Origin: Gnetum montanum
Taxonomy: Eukaryota; Streptophyta; Gnetopsida; Gnetales; Gnetaceae
DNA: 64,000 nucleotides
Reading direction: 5' to 3'
NCBI GenBank assembly: GCA_015680685.1
Contig: MNCI01008033.1
Span: forward strand, 367,159 to 431,158
Positions within the stretch are counted from its first letter, which is position 1; every line of letters starts with the position of its first letter. The translations under genes were made by a program, and so were the position numbers. Below are positions 45,278 through 57,722 of the stretch, in pieces. The notes under the pieces were generated by a model. That model saw only the letters and a list, made by a program, of their open reading frames with translations, was not told the origin of the DNA and ran no database searches.

Positions 45278-47969
45278 ATGGTCCCAAAAAGAAAAGCTCA
45301 AGCAAGCCCTTTGTAGGAAGCAACCAAATGCCCAAGGGGTGGTAGAGGCAAACAAGGAGAGCATGTTGAGCATGAGGAATAGGAGGCCCAATCATTTAAT
45401 ATGCATCTAGAGGCTCCTATCACAAGATAGTCGGTCCAAGAAGAGGCTAAAGAATAGAAAGCCCTCATGTAGGGATAATGGTTCACGTTGTCTGTAGAAT
45501 GCCTTGAGGCCATTCAAGAAAAATCTATGTTGACCATGGTCATTGTGGAAATAAACTTTGTCTTAATTATGGCATTTGCTCTAGAGGTAGTTTGGACTTA
45601 ACTTTAAGCATCACCTTTGTGGCCCATCCTTTCAGACAGTGAAAAATGTTACCTTGGTGAAACCTACCAGTTGTAGCACGACAAAGAAGAGGGTACCATC
45701 ATTAACATTTGTAGAGTCACTGTTTCATTCTCGATCAAAGAAATTATCAAAGTAAGGTCTAACCCTAACACTAGGAAGTTGTGGCTGAGGTAGGCATATG
45801 GCAAGGATGACAAAACATATAATGAATTGACTATGGAAGGAAGGACCTACTTTAAGATAGACACATATAATCTCTTTCCCACTAAAGGGATCAATTGGAT
45901 TTTAACATATGTGGTGAGGGGAAGTGCCATACTAATGGATAAATATATGGCCAACCTTCCCCAACTATATTGCATAGAAATTTAGATCCAGTTTGAAGAA
46001 AAAAAGGTAGGGAAGCCAACACTTCCATTTCCCTGCCTCATCATGAAGCTATGTAAGCATGCTGGAATCTTGGGGGTACACAAATGACATTCTTGAGAAG
46101 GCTCAGAATGCTTCCTTCACTAAATTGCTTAAACCGGTAACACTAAGTAAAGACCTTGGTAAGGAAAAAGAACCAAAGAAGGAAGAAAAACCCAAAAAAG
46201 AAGTAGAACAAAAGAATGAATAGCATTGTGAGCCATAAGTTCCACCACCACCACCATAAGACTACATGCCTGCAATGGGCCACTTGCAAAAAAATTGCTG
46301 CAATGCTCAACTAGGGGAGCAGAGAGGAATCAAGCCTCTTTAGAGTCATCAATGATGCTGTGTAGCCCACTATTTTAGCTGATCCAATGAGGGGACAGAT
46401 CCCATTGTAATTAGGAGTAGAATCCCAATGGTTAAGAAAAATCTTTGGTAATGTTACATCCTTCTAAGTGATGCTTGAAATAGGAGAAGGTGCCACAGTA
46501 GTGGTTATGTAGCATTAGGATGCGGTAGGTGCAGCAGAAGTGATAACGAATCACATCAAGGAATTCTTCAATGTGCCTGTTATGTCTCTAGTAGATTTGA
46601 TTGGGACTAGAGATGCACAGATGCTTGTTGGAACTTTGATGAATCCTATAGATCATGAGGATGTGTTAGATAGATTGCTGCAAATAGAACAAGTAATGTC
46701 TACCCTATTTGACATCCCCAACAATGTCATTGCAGCACAATCAAACCTCATTGCTACTAAGGGAAATTTGGTAATGGCTAAGACTAGGGCAGATCATGCA
46801 GAAGCAGAAGTGCAATGTTTTCAATAGGAACTAGATACCTTGAGAGTTGAAAGATGGGATCTTGTCTAGTTTTTTGTGCGTGATTAGCTAGATCAATTTA
46901 GAACATAGCAGCTGGATAAATCTATTAAAGAGAGAAAATTTGCGAAGTAAAAAAAGGAGAAGGTAGTTTGGAATGTCACTGCTTCTGAAGCACAATCCTA
47001 TGTTAACAAAAAGGCACTGACTGCCACCCAAGAGGAAAAAAACAGCTCGCTCTAGAGAACTCAAGGTTGATGACCATATAAAAGAAAAAGAATGTTGTAG
47101 AGGAAAGTGTCCATCAATTGAGAGAACAACTGATGAGGATCAACTAAGATATTAGCTGATTGGCCAAATGAAATCGCACCCTCTCAATGGAGGAGGTTAG
47201 CACAATTTTATAAAAGTCTGTAATTGAAGTAAGTGCATGGCAGAATGAGGTAAAAAAGCATGAAAAGTTGAAAGAACACTTTTGGGACCAAGTCGGCATG
47301 TATAAGGAAATAAACAAAAAGGAAATCTAGATGGCCAAAGCCTGTATCAGATCCATGTTAGTGCTAAATCCTAATTGGCAACCCATCTTGGATAGCTATG
47401 CCTTGGTCCAACAAGTGGAAGTGAAGAATAAAGACCTAGAGATCAAGGATTTAAAGGAATACATGGCATTGGCTAACCTTATATATGGAAATCTTGCCAT
47501 GTTAATAGCAAGTCAGTTGAGAAATGAATTGGAGCAGTAGGTAGCGACCACCTATGCATTATATAAGAAAAGAGTTTACGAATAGAAAAGCCACTTTACA
47601 GAAACTTCATGTAGCAAACTAAAAACTTGAGATGATCAAAGCTTGTTATCATAGATAGAAGGATGTTGTATCAAACTTGGCCGAGAGATTAACAGATCAT
47701 CATGAGTTGAAAGAAAAGGCTGGGATCTTTGAAGAGAAATGACCACAATTTGCAACTTGGTATGTGAAGGCCAACAAAATGTTGATGTAGCTGCCATGTC
47801 CTTGAGATGTATCGGTGCCAACACACATTAGCTTAGCAACCTAGATGGTACATAATCCAAGGATGGAAGAAGAAAATTTGCAGCACTACTTAATTGCTAC
47901 AAATTTCAGAAGCCTGGCGACAAAGGGAAGGAACCAATGGGGGAGGCACTGCCTCTAGGAACTACATGA
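45278..47969 (+). pseudogene. Accessory (env-position) ORF of E2
   Basis: Starts MVPKRKAQASPL and ends GEALPLGTT, collinear with E3 and E6. Recognisable blocks are LWPILSDSEKCYLGETYQL, a segment with TYNLFPTKGINWILTYVVRG, and KVGKPTLPFPCLIMKLCKHAG, which resembles the putative plant transposon-protein domain. It then has a helical half containing ITNHIKEFFNVPVMSLVDLI (46540) and QVEVKNKDLEIKDLKEYMAL (47410). About 890 codons with many stops and several frame changes. No membrane segment was seen. Relation to Athila-type downstream ORFs is inferred from position and the LPFPCLI block. Confidence 0.75.
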
Positions 47970-48145
47970 GCTTTCCATTTTTATGTCTTGTAATGTTATG
48001 AAAGAAATTTTGTAAAACACCATTGCGACATGTAAGAGTCCATTTTTTGTTTGATTGTTTGAGTTAGTCAATAATTGTATACCTTCCCAATATTTTGTAA
48101 AGAGCTTGTTGCTCATTTTGTTTAACTTGAGGATGAGTTTTCATT
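47970..48145. other. E2 3' untranslated region
   Basis: Contains AACTTGAGGATGAGTTTTC just before the PPT, the mutated form of the hairpin conserved in E3. Confidence 0.6.
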
Positions 48146-48159
48146 CAGTTGTGGGGGTA
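48146..48159 (+). other. Polypurine tract of E2
   Basis: CAGTTGTGGGGGTA directly before TGATGAGTCATG. Confidence 0.9.
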
Positions 48160-49041
48160 TGATGAGTCATGATTTTGTCAGCCTCGATATCGAAGCCTTG
48201 ATATTGGATACACGATATTAGGTCCCAAGAAATGATGTCAGATATTCAATATTATCTCTTCTATGCTAGCCTATAAATACAACACTTGGGTGTATGGTTG
48301 GGCAATAGTTGCTAGCCTCAAGTTTTAGTTAGCTTTTTCATAAATTGTTGATTTCCAATTCTATTATTTCCCAATGCATGACCATAGTGTGATGTTTGTA
48401 ATTGTACGAAATCCTTATTTGAGTGTGATGTACTTAGACACATTACATGACTAGAAATAAAGATTGAGGTTACTTCTATCATTGTAGCATCCACTTAGAT
48501 TTATTATTACTTTCAATTGTTTAATTGTTAAATTATTTATTATTTTCCTTAATTAATATTTCCATTTATTGCTCTTTACGATTCCTATCATTAAGAAAAA
48601 TGAGTACAACTAATCGTGAGTGCTTAAGTGTAATTACTTAGTAACCTAGCAGTGTATCGTTTGGTAAGCCTAGTGATGTACACTTGGTAATCCGAGTGGT
48701 AGTCACACAAAGTCCAAGGTGTGTGTAGACAATTAGGAATAGATACTCATCACATGTAGGCTAGTTTAAATTTTACTTATTACTATTAATTAGCTTAGTT
48801 AATTTACCTCTTCATTGTCATTAGGAGTAGCATAGGGCTTGATAACATCAATCATATGCCTCACATTGGACTAGACCATGCACGACAAAGCTTCCACTAG
48901 TTCAAGTGGGAAAATAACAAACTACAATTAAGGCATAACGATTTAGATGTACAACTAGTGCCATCCATGGAATTCGATCAGATCATGTGTGAACACTTGT
49001 GATTTGTATAGTTGGGTGTAGGGGTACCTCATAGCTCATTA
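48160..49041 (+). repeat. 3' LTR of E2 (family C, 882 bp)
   Basis: TGATGAGTCATGATTTTG to ATAGCTCATTA. U3 has GATATC and GATATT motifs (48181-48260). TATA box CTATAAATA is at 48271-48279 and AAATAAAGATTG near 48455. Confidence 0.9.
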
Positions 49042-49817
49042 GTTGCTAATTAAATTATCAATTTAGTTGTTTTGTTTTAATCCAATGAGTTCTTTTCTTC
49101 TCATTTTGTCTAAGTTTCTTAGCTAATGGTTTAGATAGTATTGTGCTTGGCATTTAATTTTGGGATTTTTGATAGCTCTTATAGATCTTTTTTTTGCATA
49201 ATTCTAGGCTTCTATTTGGTTGCCATATAAGAGCTTATGTTGTCTTTGAAAAGCATCTTGAGTAATTTAATAGTAATGTATTTATGAAATTGCTTGTTTG
49301 AGTCTAGAGATTTTAAAAAATCTTTGATACTTTGAGCTAACTTGAAATAGATTCATTTTTTAAAAGTTTATTGCCTTGATATTTCAATCTTAAAATTGTC
49401 ACTTTTTTTATAGCTCTATTACTTGCAATTCTTGACAACTATTAACTAGCTAATTAAAAGCTTGTACTTTTTCATTGACAAAGCATTTTGATAGTTTAAT
49501 AAGAGTGTATTTTATAAAATTTCTTGTTGAGCTTAGAGAGTTTAGAACATTTTTAATACTTAGATTAAATTGGAATATCTTTATTACGAAGTGTTTCCTC
49601 ATGTTCAATTTATCTTTCTTAAATTTTGAGATTTCACACAAATATGCTTTTTTTTTTCTTTTTTCTTTCTAAAATCCATTGAATCTTGCTCTATTTCTAG
49701 TTTTCTTGTGGAGCTTTATCTTTGGGAAAAATTAGGAATAGATTTTACAGAATTGTGGTTAAACATTTTTGTGAAATTTTATTTGTTTCAAGGAACGTCC
49801 TATAGGGACTATATAAA
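49042..49817. repeat. AT-rich region with a diverged ~230-bp tandem duplication
   Basis: The stretch from about 49244 (AAAGCATCTTGAGTAATTTA, GAAATTGCTTGTTTGAGTCT, CTTTGATACTTTGAGC) recurs from about 49478 (AAAGCATTTTGATAGTTTAA, AAATTTCTTGTTGAGCTTAG, TTTTAATACTTAGATT). No gene. Confidence 0.55.
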
Positions 49818-50204
49818 TTAAGTGACTTGGAAAAAATAATGAATATTTAATGGCTCACAGTATTCATCAAGGTTAGTTGAATTTCTATAATAATAGCTAG
49901 TTATAGTTTCATACACAAACCCAACCATTTCAACATTCACAACAGTAAACACATATTTATGATTAGTTCGCTTTATTATGATTGAGTTTATTTGGAGGTA
50001 TGTGGACCTTGGTGTTGTTAGAGACCGGTAAGCATCTAAATCCCAATTTGAAGGAATAGCCTTGTTTTCCATGCCACTAGTCATGAGATTGAAGGAAAAT
50101 GTTGGCGGTTCCAAGTGGTCGCCAACATAAGAATGATCTCTCCCTAGGTGGTATAATTCATTCTTTTGAATCTCCCAAGCTTTAATCAATAATAGTGTGA
50201 ACAT
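49818..50204 (-). CDS. Hypothetical 128-codon ORF
   Basis: ATG at 50204, stop at 49818. The translation (for example HLEPPTFSFNLMTSGMENK) looks protein-like and not low-complexity, but no family is recognised and nothing around it supports a gene model. Confidence 0.2.
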   Translation of the reverse strand: MFTLLLIKAWEIQKNELYHLGRDHSYVGDHLEPPTFSFNLMTSGMENKAIPSNWDLDAYRSLTTPRSTYLQINSIIIKRTNHKYVFTVVNVEMVGFVYETITSYYYRNSTNLDEYCEPLNIHYFFQVT

Positions 50205-52440
50205 CCATGACCTCCAAGATCACAAAACCTAATAGCCTGCCATAAACACCTAGACAAATCTATTCTAAGGTATGGCAGACTCTAGGTAAAGGTAGCATAA
50301 TCCACATGAGCATGAGGAAATTCTCAACATAGAATTCCAAAAACTACCTAGTCCCTAGACAACGACATATCTAAGTAGGATATAGTAATTAGTTGTCAAT
50401 AATGGAAATAGCTCTTAGGCTTCAAGGCTTGTCAATGATGGTAGGATCCATATCATAGAGCCAAAAATACATTGGTTTAATCACTAATAGCCTCAATACT
50501 ATATCATTTTTGCATAACAAAATAGAAAATTAAGAATGAGCATCAAGAGGTCAAGGAAAAACATAAAAATACCTCAACATTAAAATAATAATTAAATAAT
50601 AAAATATAAATCATGAGAAAGGGGTTTCAACTTAGAATGGGATGTATAAAACCCATTTTCCTAACATTTCTTGATAAATGTACTAAACCTAAGTAAATTT
50701 GATTTTGGCCTAAGTCTTAATAACTACTGTGAGCCCAACATCACTTTACCAAGCTAAACACCTGGTTAATTTTCACCCTCTTACTTTCGATTACTTAGTC
50801 ATTTTTTGCTAACTCTTAGCCATTTCTTGCACATTACTAGCATCATGGATGATGTTGGTGCAATCTTCAACATTGTGCTTAGGGATCCAAAAATTCCTTT
50901 CTCTCACACCACCAAAATAAGAAAAAGAAGAAATGAATATTAGTGCCCTATAGATACCGTTGTTGGCAGTGCCATCGACTACCTGGCTTTGTTGGCCACA
51001 CGCTGGCACATTGCAGGGGAAGCAATTGTTCTCCAACCCCCATAACAATTTTTATTATCAAACTTTAAAATATTTTAATTGTAACAAGAAAATCCTCCTT
51101 TTCTCTATCTAAAAAAATGATGAATAACACTTATCCTTTCATGCGTCATGTGTGCATACATACGTGCTGTGATTCCTCATGCTTCTTCCATGTCATGTGC
51201 CATGCACACGTCATTGTCTTTGCTATTTCCTTCTAAAATTTCAAAATAAAGCCATGATGTATATAACCCTACACCTTGCTTTTTATTGTTATGACCATGA
51301 TCTTCCTCCTTTCCACTCTTTGCTACTTTCAAAACCCCTTACCATAAATCCTCTACTCTACTCACTTCACCTTCACTCCCTTGCCACATGCCTTGATGTA
51401 GGATGGCTACGTCATTCGCACTTTTGGCAGTGCAGGCTGATGCCACTGTCGGTGGTATTATAGTCATCATCATCGTCTGGTGTGGTAGGCTCGGCTGATG
51501 CTTGCATGCCTTGGCACTACCCATGTCATGGCTTGTGCAAAACCCTACATCCAAGGTGCTCATCCCTTTAAGAAATCTTTTTAAACCCCTAAACAATGAC
51601 AAAAAAATAGCAAAGGCAAGGGTCACTCACCTTAGTATTGCTGGTGTGGGTGGGATCCTCCTTGGTGTCCCTTACTTCTTGTTCATGTGTTCCCCAAAGG
51701 GACGAACCCACTTGGATGCTTACCACAACCTTCACTCTTCCTCCTCTCTTCCATTCTATCTAGTAATGAGTCAGTATGTGTGGACGTTTGATAGTGCCCC
51801 AATTTGAGTTTCCTCCTTTAATACTCATTTATTTATAAGGTTGTTCTTGAGTCTCATTCACAGTGCTCCCAGCTTTCCCTTCCCCTCAAACCTATGACTT
51901 ATTCAGGTTATTGTAATTGATACACTTTTAATATCAATAGAACTTCTTTTCGGGGTCCCCGACACCTCCCACTCTTCCTCCTCTCTTCATGCAGCACTAT
52001 GCTCTATAATCCAAGCAAGTCAAAGGTAAAGCATAATAGTAAATGAAAAAATTTATAACTTTTTGCCTGTTTGCTTCTTTTTATCTCAATTTCAAACCTT
52101 TCAACTGACGTGACAGAATGCGTCGCCAAGTGACAGTTCTACGATGCAATGCATCACCAAATGATATTGACGTGGAATCCACATGATTGTGTTAATACCT
52201 TTGTTGTCGTGTTATCTCTTAGAATTGGCACCCAAAATGCCTAATTGATGTCGTCGAATAGTGGATCCAAGCTAACCTTCAAACTTCCCTAATCTTCTTT
52301 GTGATACACTTAGTATAAAAATTCATGTTTGGACTAATAATTTAACTTAAGCTTTATCATTAACTTATATTAAGCTTGAAAAGTTTTCTAATTTTGGAAT
52401 TTTAGTTTTTTTTCCTTTGTATAAGCACAATCTTACCTTA
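50205..52440. other. Unassigned sequence, possible old repeat debris
   Basis: No convincing gene. A minus-strand open frame at 51048-50809 is unclassified. At 51733-51751 and 51970-51988 the same 19 bases (CACTCTTCCTCCTCTCTTC) flank 218 bp whose end (ATACACTTTTAATATCAATA near 51920) looks like the 3' part of an LTR. Confidence 0.35.
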
Positions 52441-52821
52441 TGCTTTGTAGGCCATGGACCCCTCTATGCTCAATCAATTACATGAAACACTCACTTTGGA
52501 TGGACTCCATGACCAAGTCATTGAGCCTCTTCATAGAGACTTAATTGATCTATTCCCTTTAGATCTATTAAAATTGTAATATCAGCCATGGGCATTTCCA
52601 AGGAAAATTTGATTCCCCAATCCAACCTTATCTTCTTAGATTATAAGCAAGTTCTAACCAATGATCCCTCATTGAACTAACAATAACTAACTATAAAGAT
52701 AAGGAGAAGTCTCTATAACTAGAGGTAAACTTTTTCAAAATCTGTAGGAAATCCATCCTAGCTATGCTGTAGAAAAATTCTATCACCTTTGCTTGGGGGT
52801 ATGATGACATGTCTAGTTTGG
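52441..52821 (+). other. Possible 3' end of another Athila-like element
   Basis: A short frame starts after TTTGTAG|GCCATGGACCCC (52445-52460). At 52793-52807 the sequence CTTGGGGGTATGATGAC matches the PPT plus LTR start of this group (TGTGGGGGTATGATGA). Fourteen bases later it stops resembling them and TGTAACACCCC begins. It may be an LTR start cut by a later insertion. Confidence 0.35.
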
Positions 52822-55741
52822 TGTAACACCCCACCCTACCATACCTAGCTAGGATGAAGTGATGCCTAGGATCACTACTAATAATACAACAAAAGTATGA
52901 CAAACTAAGAAACTAGTGGTGCATGAAAATACATTAAGAAAAAATCACTTGCTGTATATATATTACAGAAGGTCAAACTACACAAAAATCCATACCCAAC
53001 GAAGGACTAAGCATACATTTCAATTTATAAAACAACATGTCTCTAGATAAATCAAAAATCTGTATGGATTTCATAGGATGTAAAACATAAACATCATCAT
53101 ATACATAAAAGTATAGTGAGGGTCATGTAAATATGAACAGTTCATACTAATATACATGGAAATATACATTAACTAATCTCTGAAGAGTTTCCCCTTTTCT
53201 ACTCTCTCTCTCTCTCTCTCTCTCTCAATGCTCACATGCACCTCTGTGGCTTTCACTTGTAACTAAATAAAGTTAATATAAAATTGAGTGGAAAGCATTT
53301 CCACTTCCCTTGCTAGATGATCAACAAGTGCTACACTAAGGAGAAGAATGGGATACAAGGCAACCTACATCAATGATCAATATTATGTATGCTTAAAGCA
53401 ACACATGTATATATGATATCACACATAACACTAGCATAATCATTACTAAAGTGAATGGATGGCTATCACATAGTCATGAATATAATTTTTCTTAGACATA
53501 ATTAATTATACATACATTACACCACATTATATATATCTCCACTATCATGTCCATGCCATCATAGCCACTCCATACCATCAAACAACACATGGACCATACA
53601 ATCATAGATCAATCAAAAGATATATTGTGAATGCTATGAATTACAAACCAATTCCATCATATGCACTTATTCATGTGGTTGCTAGCATACCCACACTTAG
53701 TGTAGCATGTGAAATTTTGCCATGAGTACTGATAAATAACCATTTGCTATAGGTCTTTATTAGTCTTTTATTTACCTAATCACTGCTAGAGTCCATCAAC
53801 CTATGACCTGTAATCACTAGCCTTCTGGAGAATTGGCTATAAGGACATACACACCTATGCCACATACTAGCCATAAAGACGAACCCACCTATGCTCTCCC
53901 ACTCTTAGGATGAGGCTTGAGACAAGAGCCTCATTGATGCATCACAGTGACAACCAATACATAACTACCTCTAGGGTGCCTCATCATCAACTAGTCCATA
54001 CCCTTATGCTAGCACCACCCACCAATGACCGCTACAAGCATCATTGCGAAGACATGTACAAATCTAGGCTAACATAAGCCAACATATGTCACAAGCACAA
54101 CACATCCAAAATAAACATAACATGATCACATATATGCATGCTTAATAGTCACATTAATTCTATGAAAACAATACCACAACCTGACAAAAAAAATTTTCAT
54201 GCTACAACCATACTTCTTGAACTACATATAATTCCATACAAATGACCATTATTGTGACCTTCAAGATGATATATGCTAAAAGAGAAAACAAATTTTACAA
54301 TTAGAAAGTATGTCTCTAGACAAACCCAACAACATTAATTTTACCTAAATCATACTCTTGGAAGAAAAGTTATGTGCATTTAAAGTTTAATTAATAAAAT
54401 AATAAATGATAATATTTAATTATAGCTAGTCATAATTGAAACTCCTAAAAAATCCCTCACAATAATAGGTTTATAAAATATAATATTTCAACCATATGAG
54501 TCTCTTCAACATCACATCTAATATTCTACAAGTTCACATCATATCTTACATTGCATATTTATTAATAAATAACCTGCAACCAAAACTATAAAATTTCAGG
54601 AAATCTACAAAACAATACATCCAAACTTAGCTTTTTAACTATCCATCCCACATGCCCATATTGCATGATCATATACATTGATACAATACAAAATACAGCG
54701 AACATGTAAAGACAACCCACCAGTTAAAATGGTTGAAGAAGAAAGTCCAAACTAAGCATGAAATCCTCAAAAATCTAGTAAAACTCCATTTCACTCTAAA
54801 CAAGTTTCATATGCATGTAGATATAATCACAACAATTCCAAATCCAAGTTTAGAATAAGCAAAAATCATCCACAAAGCAAAAATTCCAAGAAAAGAGTGG
54901 AAAATAGAAGAAACAAGGAAGAAAAAACTTAGACTTTGTTTGATTTCAGAAAACTAAAAATCCGCATGAAACAAAAAAAGGTAGTGGTGGAAAAAAGAAA
55001 GATGGTGGTGATTTTTGTTATACATAATGTATAATGCATATGAATTATACATCAAATTCATTTTTTTGTTAGTTACGCATGTCATGTGCAAAATCCAATT
55101 TCCACTTTTAGCTTTACTATTTTAAAAAAAGTAAACATTTTTTATAAGTTTATTTCTTTTATCCCTCCATAACTAATACCTTGCATTTCAAACATGCATA
55201 ATAAACACATTGGGGCTCCAAATTAAAATTTGTTTGAACCTATGAGATCCATATTAGACACTCTACACATTCACATGCTAAAGTCATATCCAAACATCAC
55301 ACAACATAGCACTACAATTCAAATGCATAAATACCAAAATCACACATAAAGCATAAATACATATTGAATATGTGCTCTTGTACACTAATCCAACATCCTT
55401 GCCAACCACATCACCTATCTAACACATTACATAGTGCTAGTATATATAATCATGTTAGTTAAGCATATAAATACATCATGATCATACAATAAAGGCTAAA
55501 TCATCATAACATATAAAGTGTAATGATAACAAACTAACTCATCCCCAATAACCCATTGAGACTATATATGTAATGCATAAATCATAATTGTATGGCCAAA
55601 AAAAATGTATCTAGAAGGGATATAACATTGGAACCCTACCTTAGTCTAGCATAACATCATTTTTGAGGAGGATTCCAAGTTTGAAAAATCAAATATGATT
55701 TAGCCTTAGCCATTACAAAAGAGATCATTGAGCTTTACAAC
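52822..55741 (+). repeat. AT-rich repeat beginning TGTAACACCCC (candidate LTR, end undefined)
   Basis: TGTAACACCCCACCCTACC is a typical start of a plant LTR. What follows is about 2.9 kb of gene-free, A+T-rich sequence with a (CT)n microsatellite (53203-53226) and many CATG/CACAT words. No matching second copy, PBS or internal region lies in the window, so its right end and identity stay open. Confidence 0.3.
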
Positions 55742-56615
55742 TTATGAGGCATGATTTGATGGGCCCCAAAATTGGATACACGATGTCAGAGTTCTGACAT
55801 TGTGTACTTGATGTCAGGGCTAATAAGCAATGTCAGATACCCAACGTTGCCTCATTTGGACCTCGCCTATAAATACTGCACTTGGGCTTTTGAATGAGAT
55901 AGTACTTTTTGACTTGGAGTTTTTAGCACATCTTTGAAATAGTTAGTTTTTAGATTTTTTCTTTTTGTTATTCCCAGTGCATGCTTGCAATGTGATGCTT
56001 GTAATCGTATGACATGTTTGTTCAAGTGTGACGTACTTGGACACATTACATGACTGGCAATAAAGATCAAGATTACTTCCATCATTGTAGCATCCACTTA
56101 GATTAATATTATTGTTTTAATTATTCAATGCTTTCTTTAGTTAAACATTTCCATTTATTATTATTTACTCTTTAAGCAGAATGTATATGCCTTAATTATG
56201 AGCATTTAAGTGTAAATACTTGGTCGCCCAGAGGTGTATCTTTTGGCATAACTAGTGACGTACACTTGGTTGTCCTAGAAGTAGCTCCACGAAGTCCAAG
56301 ATGTGTACGAATGATTAAGAGTGAATATAATTTCCATAGGCTAACTTAGAATTTATTTTCAATTATTAATTAGTTAATCAATTTATATCTTTTTGTCACT
56401 AGGAGTAGCATAGAATTAGGAAATATCATATGCTTCACTTTGGACTAAAGCATATGTGACAAGCTACCACTAGTCCAAGTGGAAAGACAATGAACTGTGA
56501 TCAAAGCATAATGATCTAGATGCCACAACTGGTCCCATCCATAGAATTTGACTAGATTGTGCATGAATGCTTGTGATTTATATGGTTGAGCGTAGGGGTA
56601 CCTCACCACTCATCA
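55742..56615 (+). repeat. 5' LTR of E6 (family C, 874 bp)
   Basis: Starts TTATGAGGCATGATTTGA (decayed TGATGAG) and ends CCACTCATCA. U3 has GACATTGTGTACTTGATGTC. TATA box CTATAAATA is at 55867-55875 and GCAATAAAGATC near 56058. Confidence 0.85.
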
Positions 56616-56616
56616 T

Positions 56617-56634
56617 TGGCTCCGTTGCCAGGGA
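56617..56634 (+). other. tRNA-Asp-type primer binding site of E6
   Basis: TGGCTCCGTTGCCAGGGA differs from the tRNA-Asp complement at two positions, the best preserved PBS in the window. Confidence 0.9.
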
Positions 56635-56740
56635 TGGTGCTAGTTATCTAGATTAGTTATATTATACAAGATCGTTGTAAAGAAATTAATGATATATCTT
56701 TTATAAAATGTTAAATAACACACACTATAAATCAAGAACA

Positions 56741-57722
56741 ATGTCTCTCTCATATGGAAATGACAATGCACTGAATAGCAAATACATTCATTAGAGAACT
56801 AATGAGATATACAATGAAGAAGATTGGAGTGATCAACCTTATGCAGGGGTTTCTTATGATCATGATCACCCTACAACACTCAAAGACTACACCTAAGGTA
56901 GACAATTTTGGAGAAGATGCTGTAGGTCCTAGACTAGGGAAGGCCTCAAGGCCTAATACCTCCTCAAAAACCAGAAACGATAATTTAAGGGACCTTGGGG
57001 AATACTATAGAAGCCATGACAACTCTTCCCATTCCTCATCTTCCTCTTTCCCTTCAATGTCTAATTCTGATAAAGATGAATGTAGGTATAGAGATAAAGC
57101 TCCATTAAAGGGTTGGACTAAAAACCAAAATTGAATCCACGAGAAGACTCAAAGAGGATGCCATGAACATAGAAATTTCCCTCATGATCTATTTGATGAT
57201 GATGAACCCCTAATGGCCACTAAGAGCCTAATGCATCTCACAAAGGCTGTTAAGATATCTCACAGGAATTGCAAAAAGAGTCGACTACCTAAGCTTGACA
57301 TGAATAATATTTTAAAATTTGTAAGAGGCTATGATTTAGACTTGCAACAACATTTATAAGCCTTCCATGATACTTGTTCTCACTACAACATTGAAAGTGG
57401 ATGGAAAAAGCTCAAGCTCTTTCCTAGGACACTAATTGATAAAGCCAAAGTGTGGTATTAATCATTGAAACTAAACTCAATTCAACGATGGTCTACAATG
57501 TTGGACCTTTTCAACGAAAGATATCAAACCTATAAAAGAGTGTTAAACTTGAGGAGACAAATATAAGAGTGGAAACAAGAACAACATGAACCCTTGGACA
57601 TGGCCTTAGATAGATATTATGCCTTACTGAATCAATGACCAGGCCATGGTTTCTTTGAGGAAGAGCAACTTTACCACATCGTAGATGGGCTTCATAGTGA
57701 AACAAGGATGACCCTTGGGATG
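56741..57722 (+). pseudogene. gag: gag of E6, N-terminal part
   Basis: Starts MSLSYGNDNALNSKYIH, matching E2. A serine-rich stretch follows (HSSSSSFPSMSNSDKDE, about 57030-57080). The gag core then has KLDMNNILKFVRGYD, KLKLFPRTLIDKAKVWY, MLDLFNERYQTYKRVLNLRR and HIVDGLHSETRMTLGM. One or two frameshifts near the N-terminus and several stops. The solo LTR interrupts it at GGATG (57718-57722) and the frame continues at 58799. Confidence 0.85.
57718..57722. other. Left target-site duplication of the solo LTR (GGATG)
   Basis: GGATG before TGATGAGATGC, repeated at 58794-58798. Uninterrupted E2 reads CTTGGGATGTATGTGCC at this point of gag. Confidence 0.95.

Larger units (their letters stand above)
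7290..49041 (+). mobile_element. E2: pol-less Athila-like element interrupted by E3 and E4
   Basis: The family-C LTRs (7290-8143 and 48160-49041) bracket PBS, gag, a long noncoding region, internal promoter, accessory ORF and PPT. Removing E3 with one TSD copy and E4 with one TSD copy leaves about 9.2 kb. E6 gives an unbroken comparison at both insertion points, which proves continuity of gag across E3 and of the noncoding region across E4. No RT, RNase H or INT is present between the gag tail and the noncoding region, as in E6. Flanking 5-mers CTTGT and GTTGC agree at three of five positions, so the TSD is doubtful. Confidence 0.85.

Noticed and set aside
45277-47969. Envelope glycoprotein
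   Set aside because: No signal peptide, membrane segment or cleavage site is visible; position alone is not enough.
43925-49041. A separate element starting after E4
   Set aside because: The GTCTT duplication and the uninterrupted E6 sequence show this is the continuation of E2.
51752-51969. SINE insertion
   Set aside because: The flanking 19-bp repeat is suggestive, but no pol III A or B box and no poly(A) tail were found.
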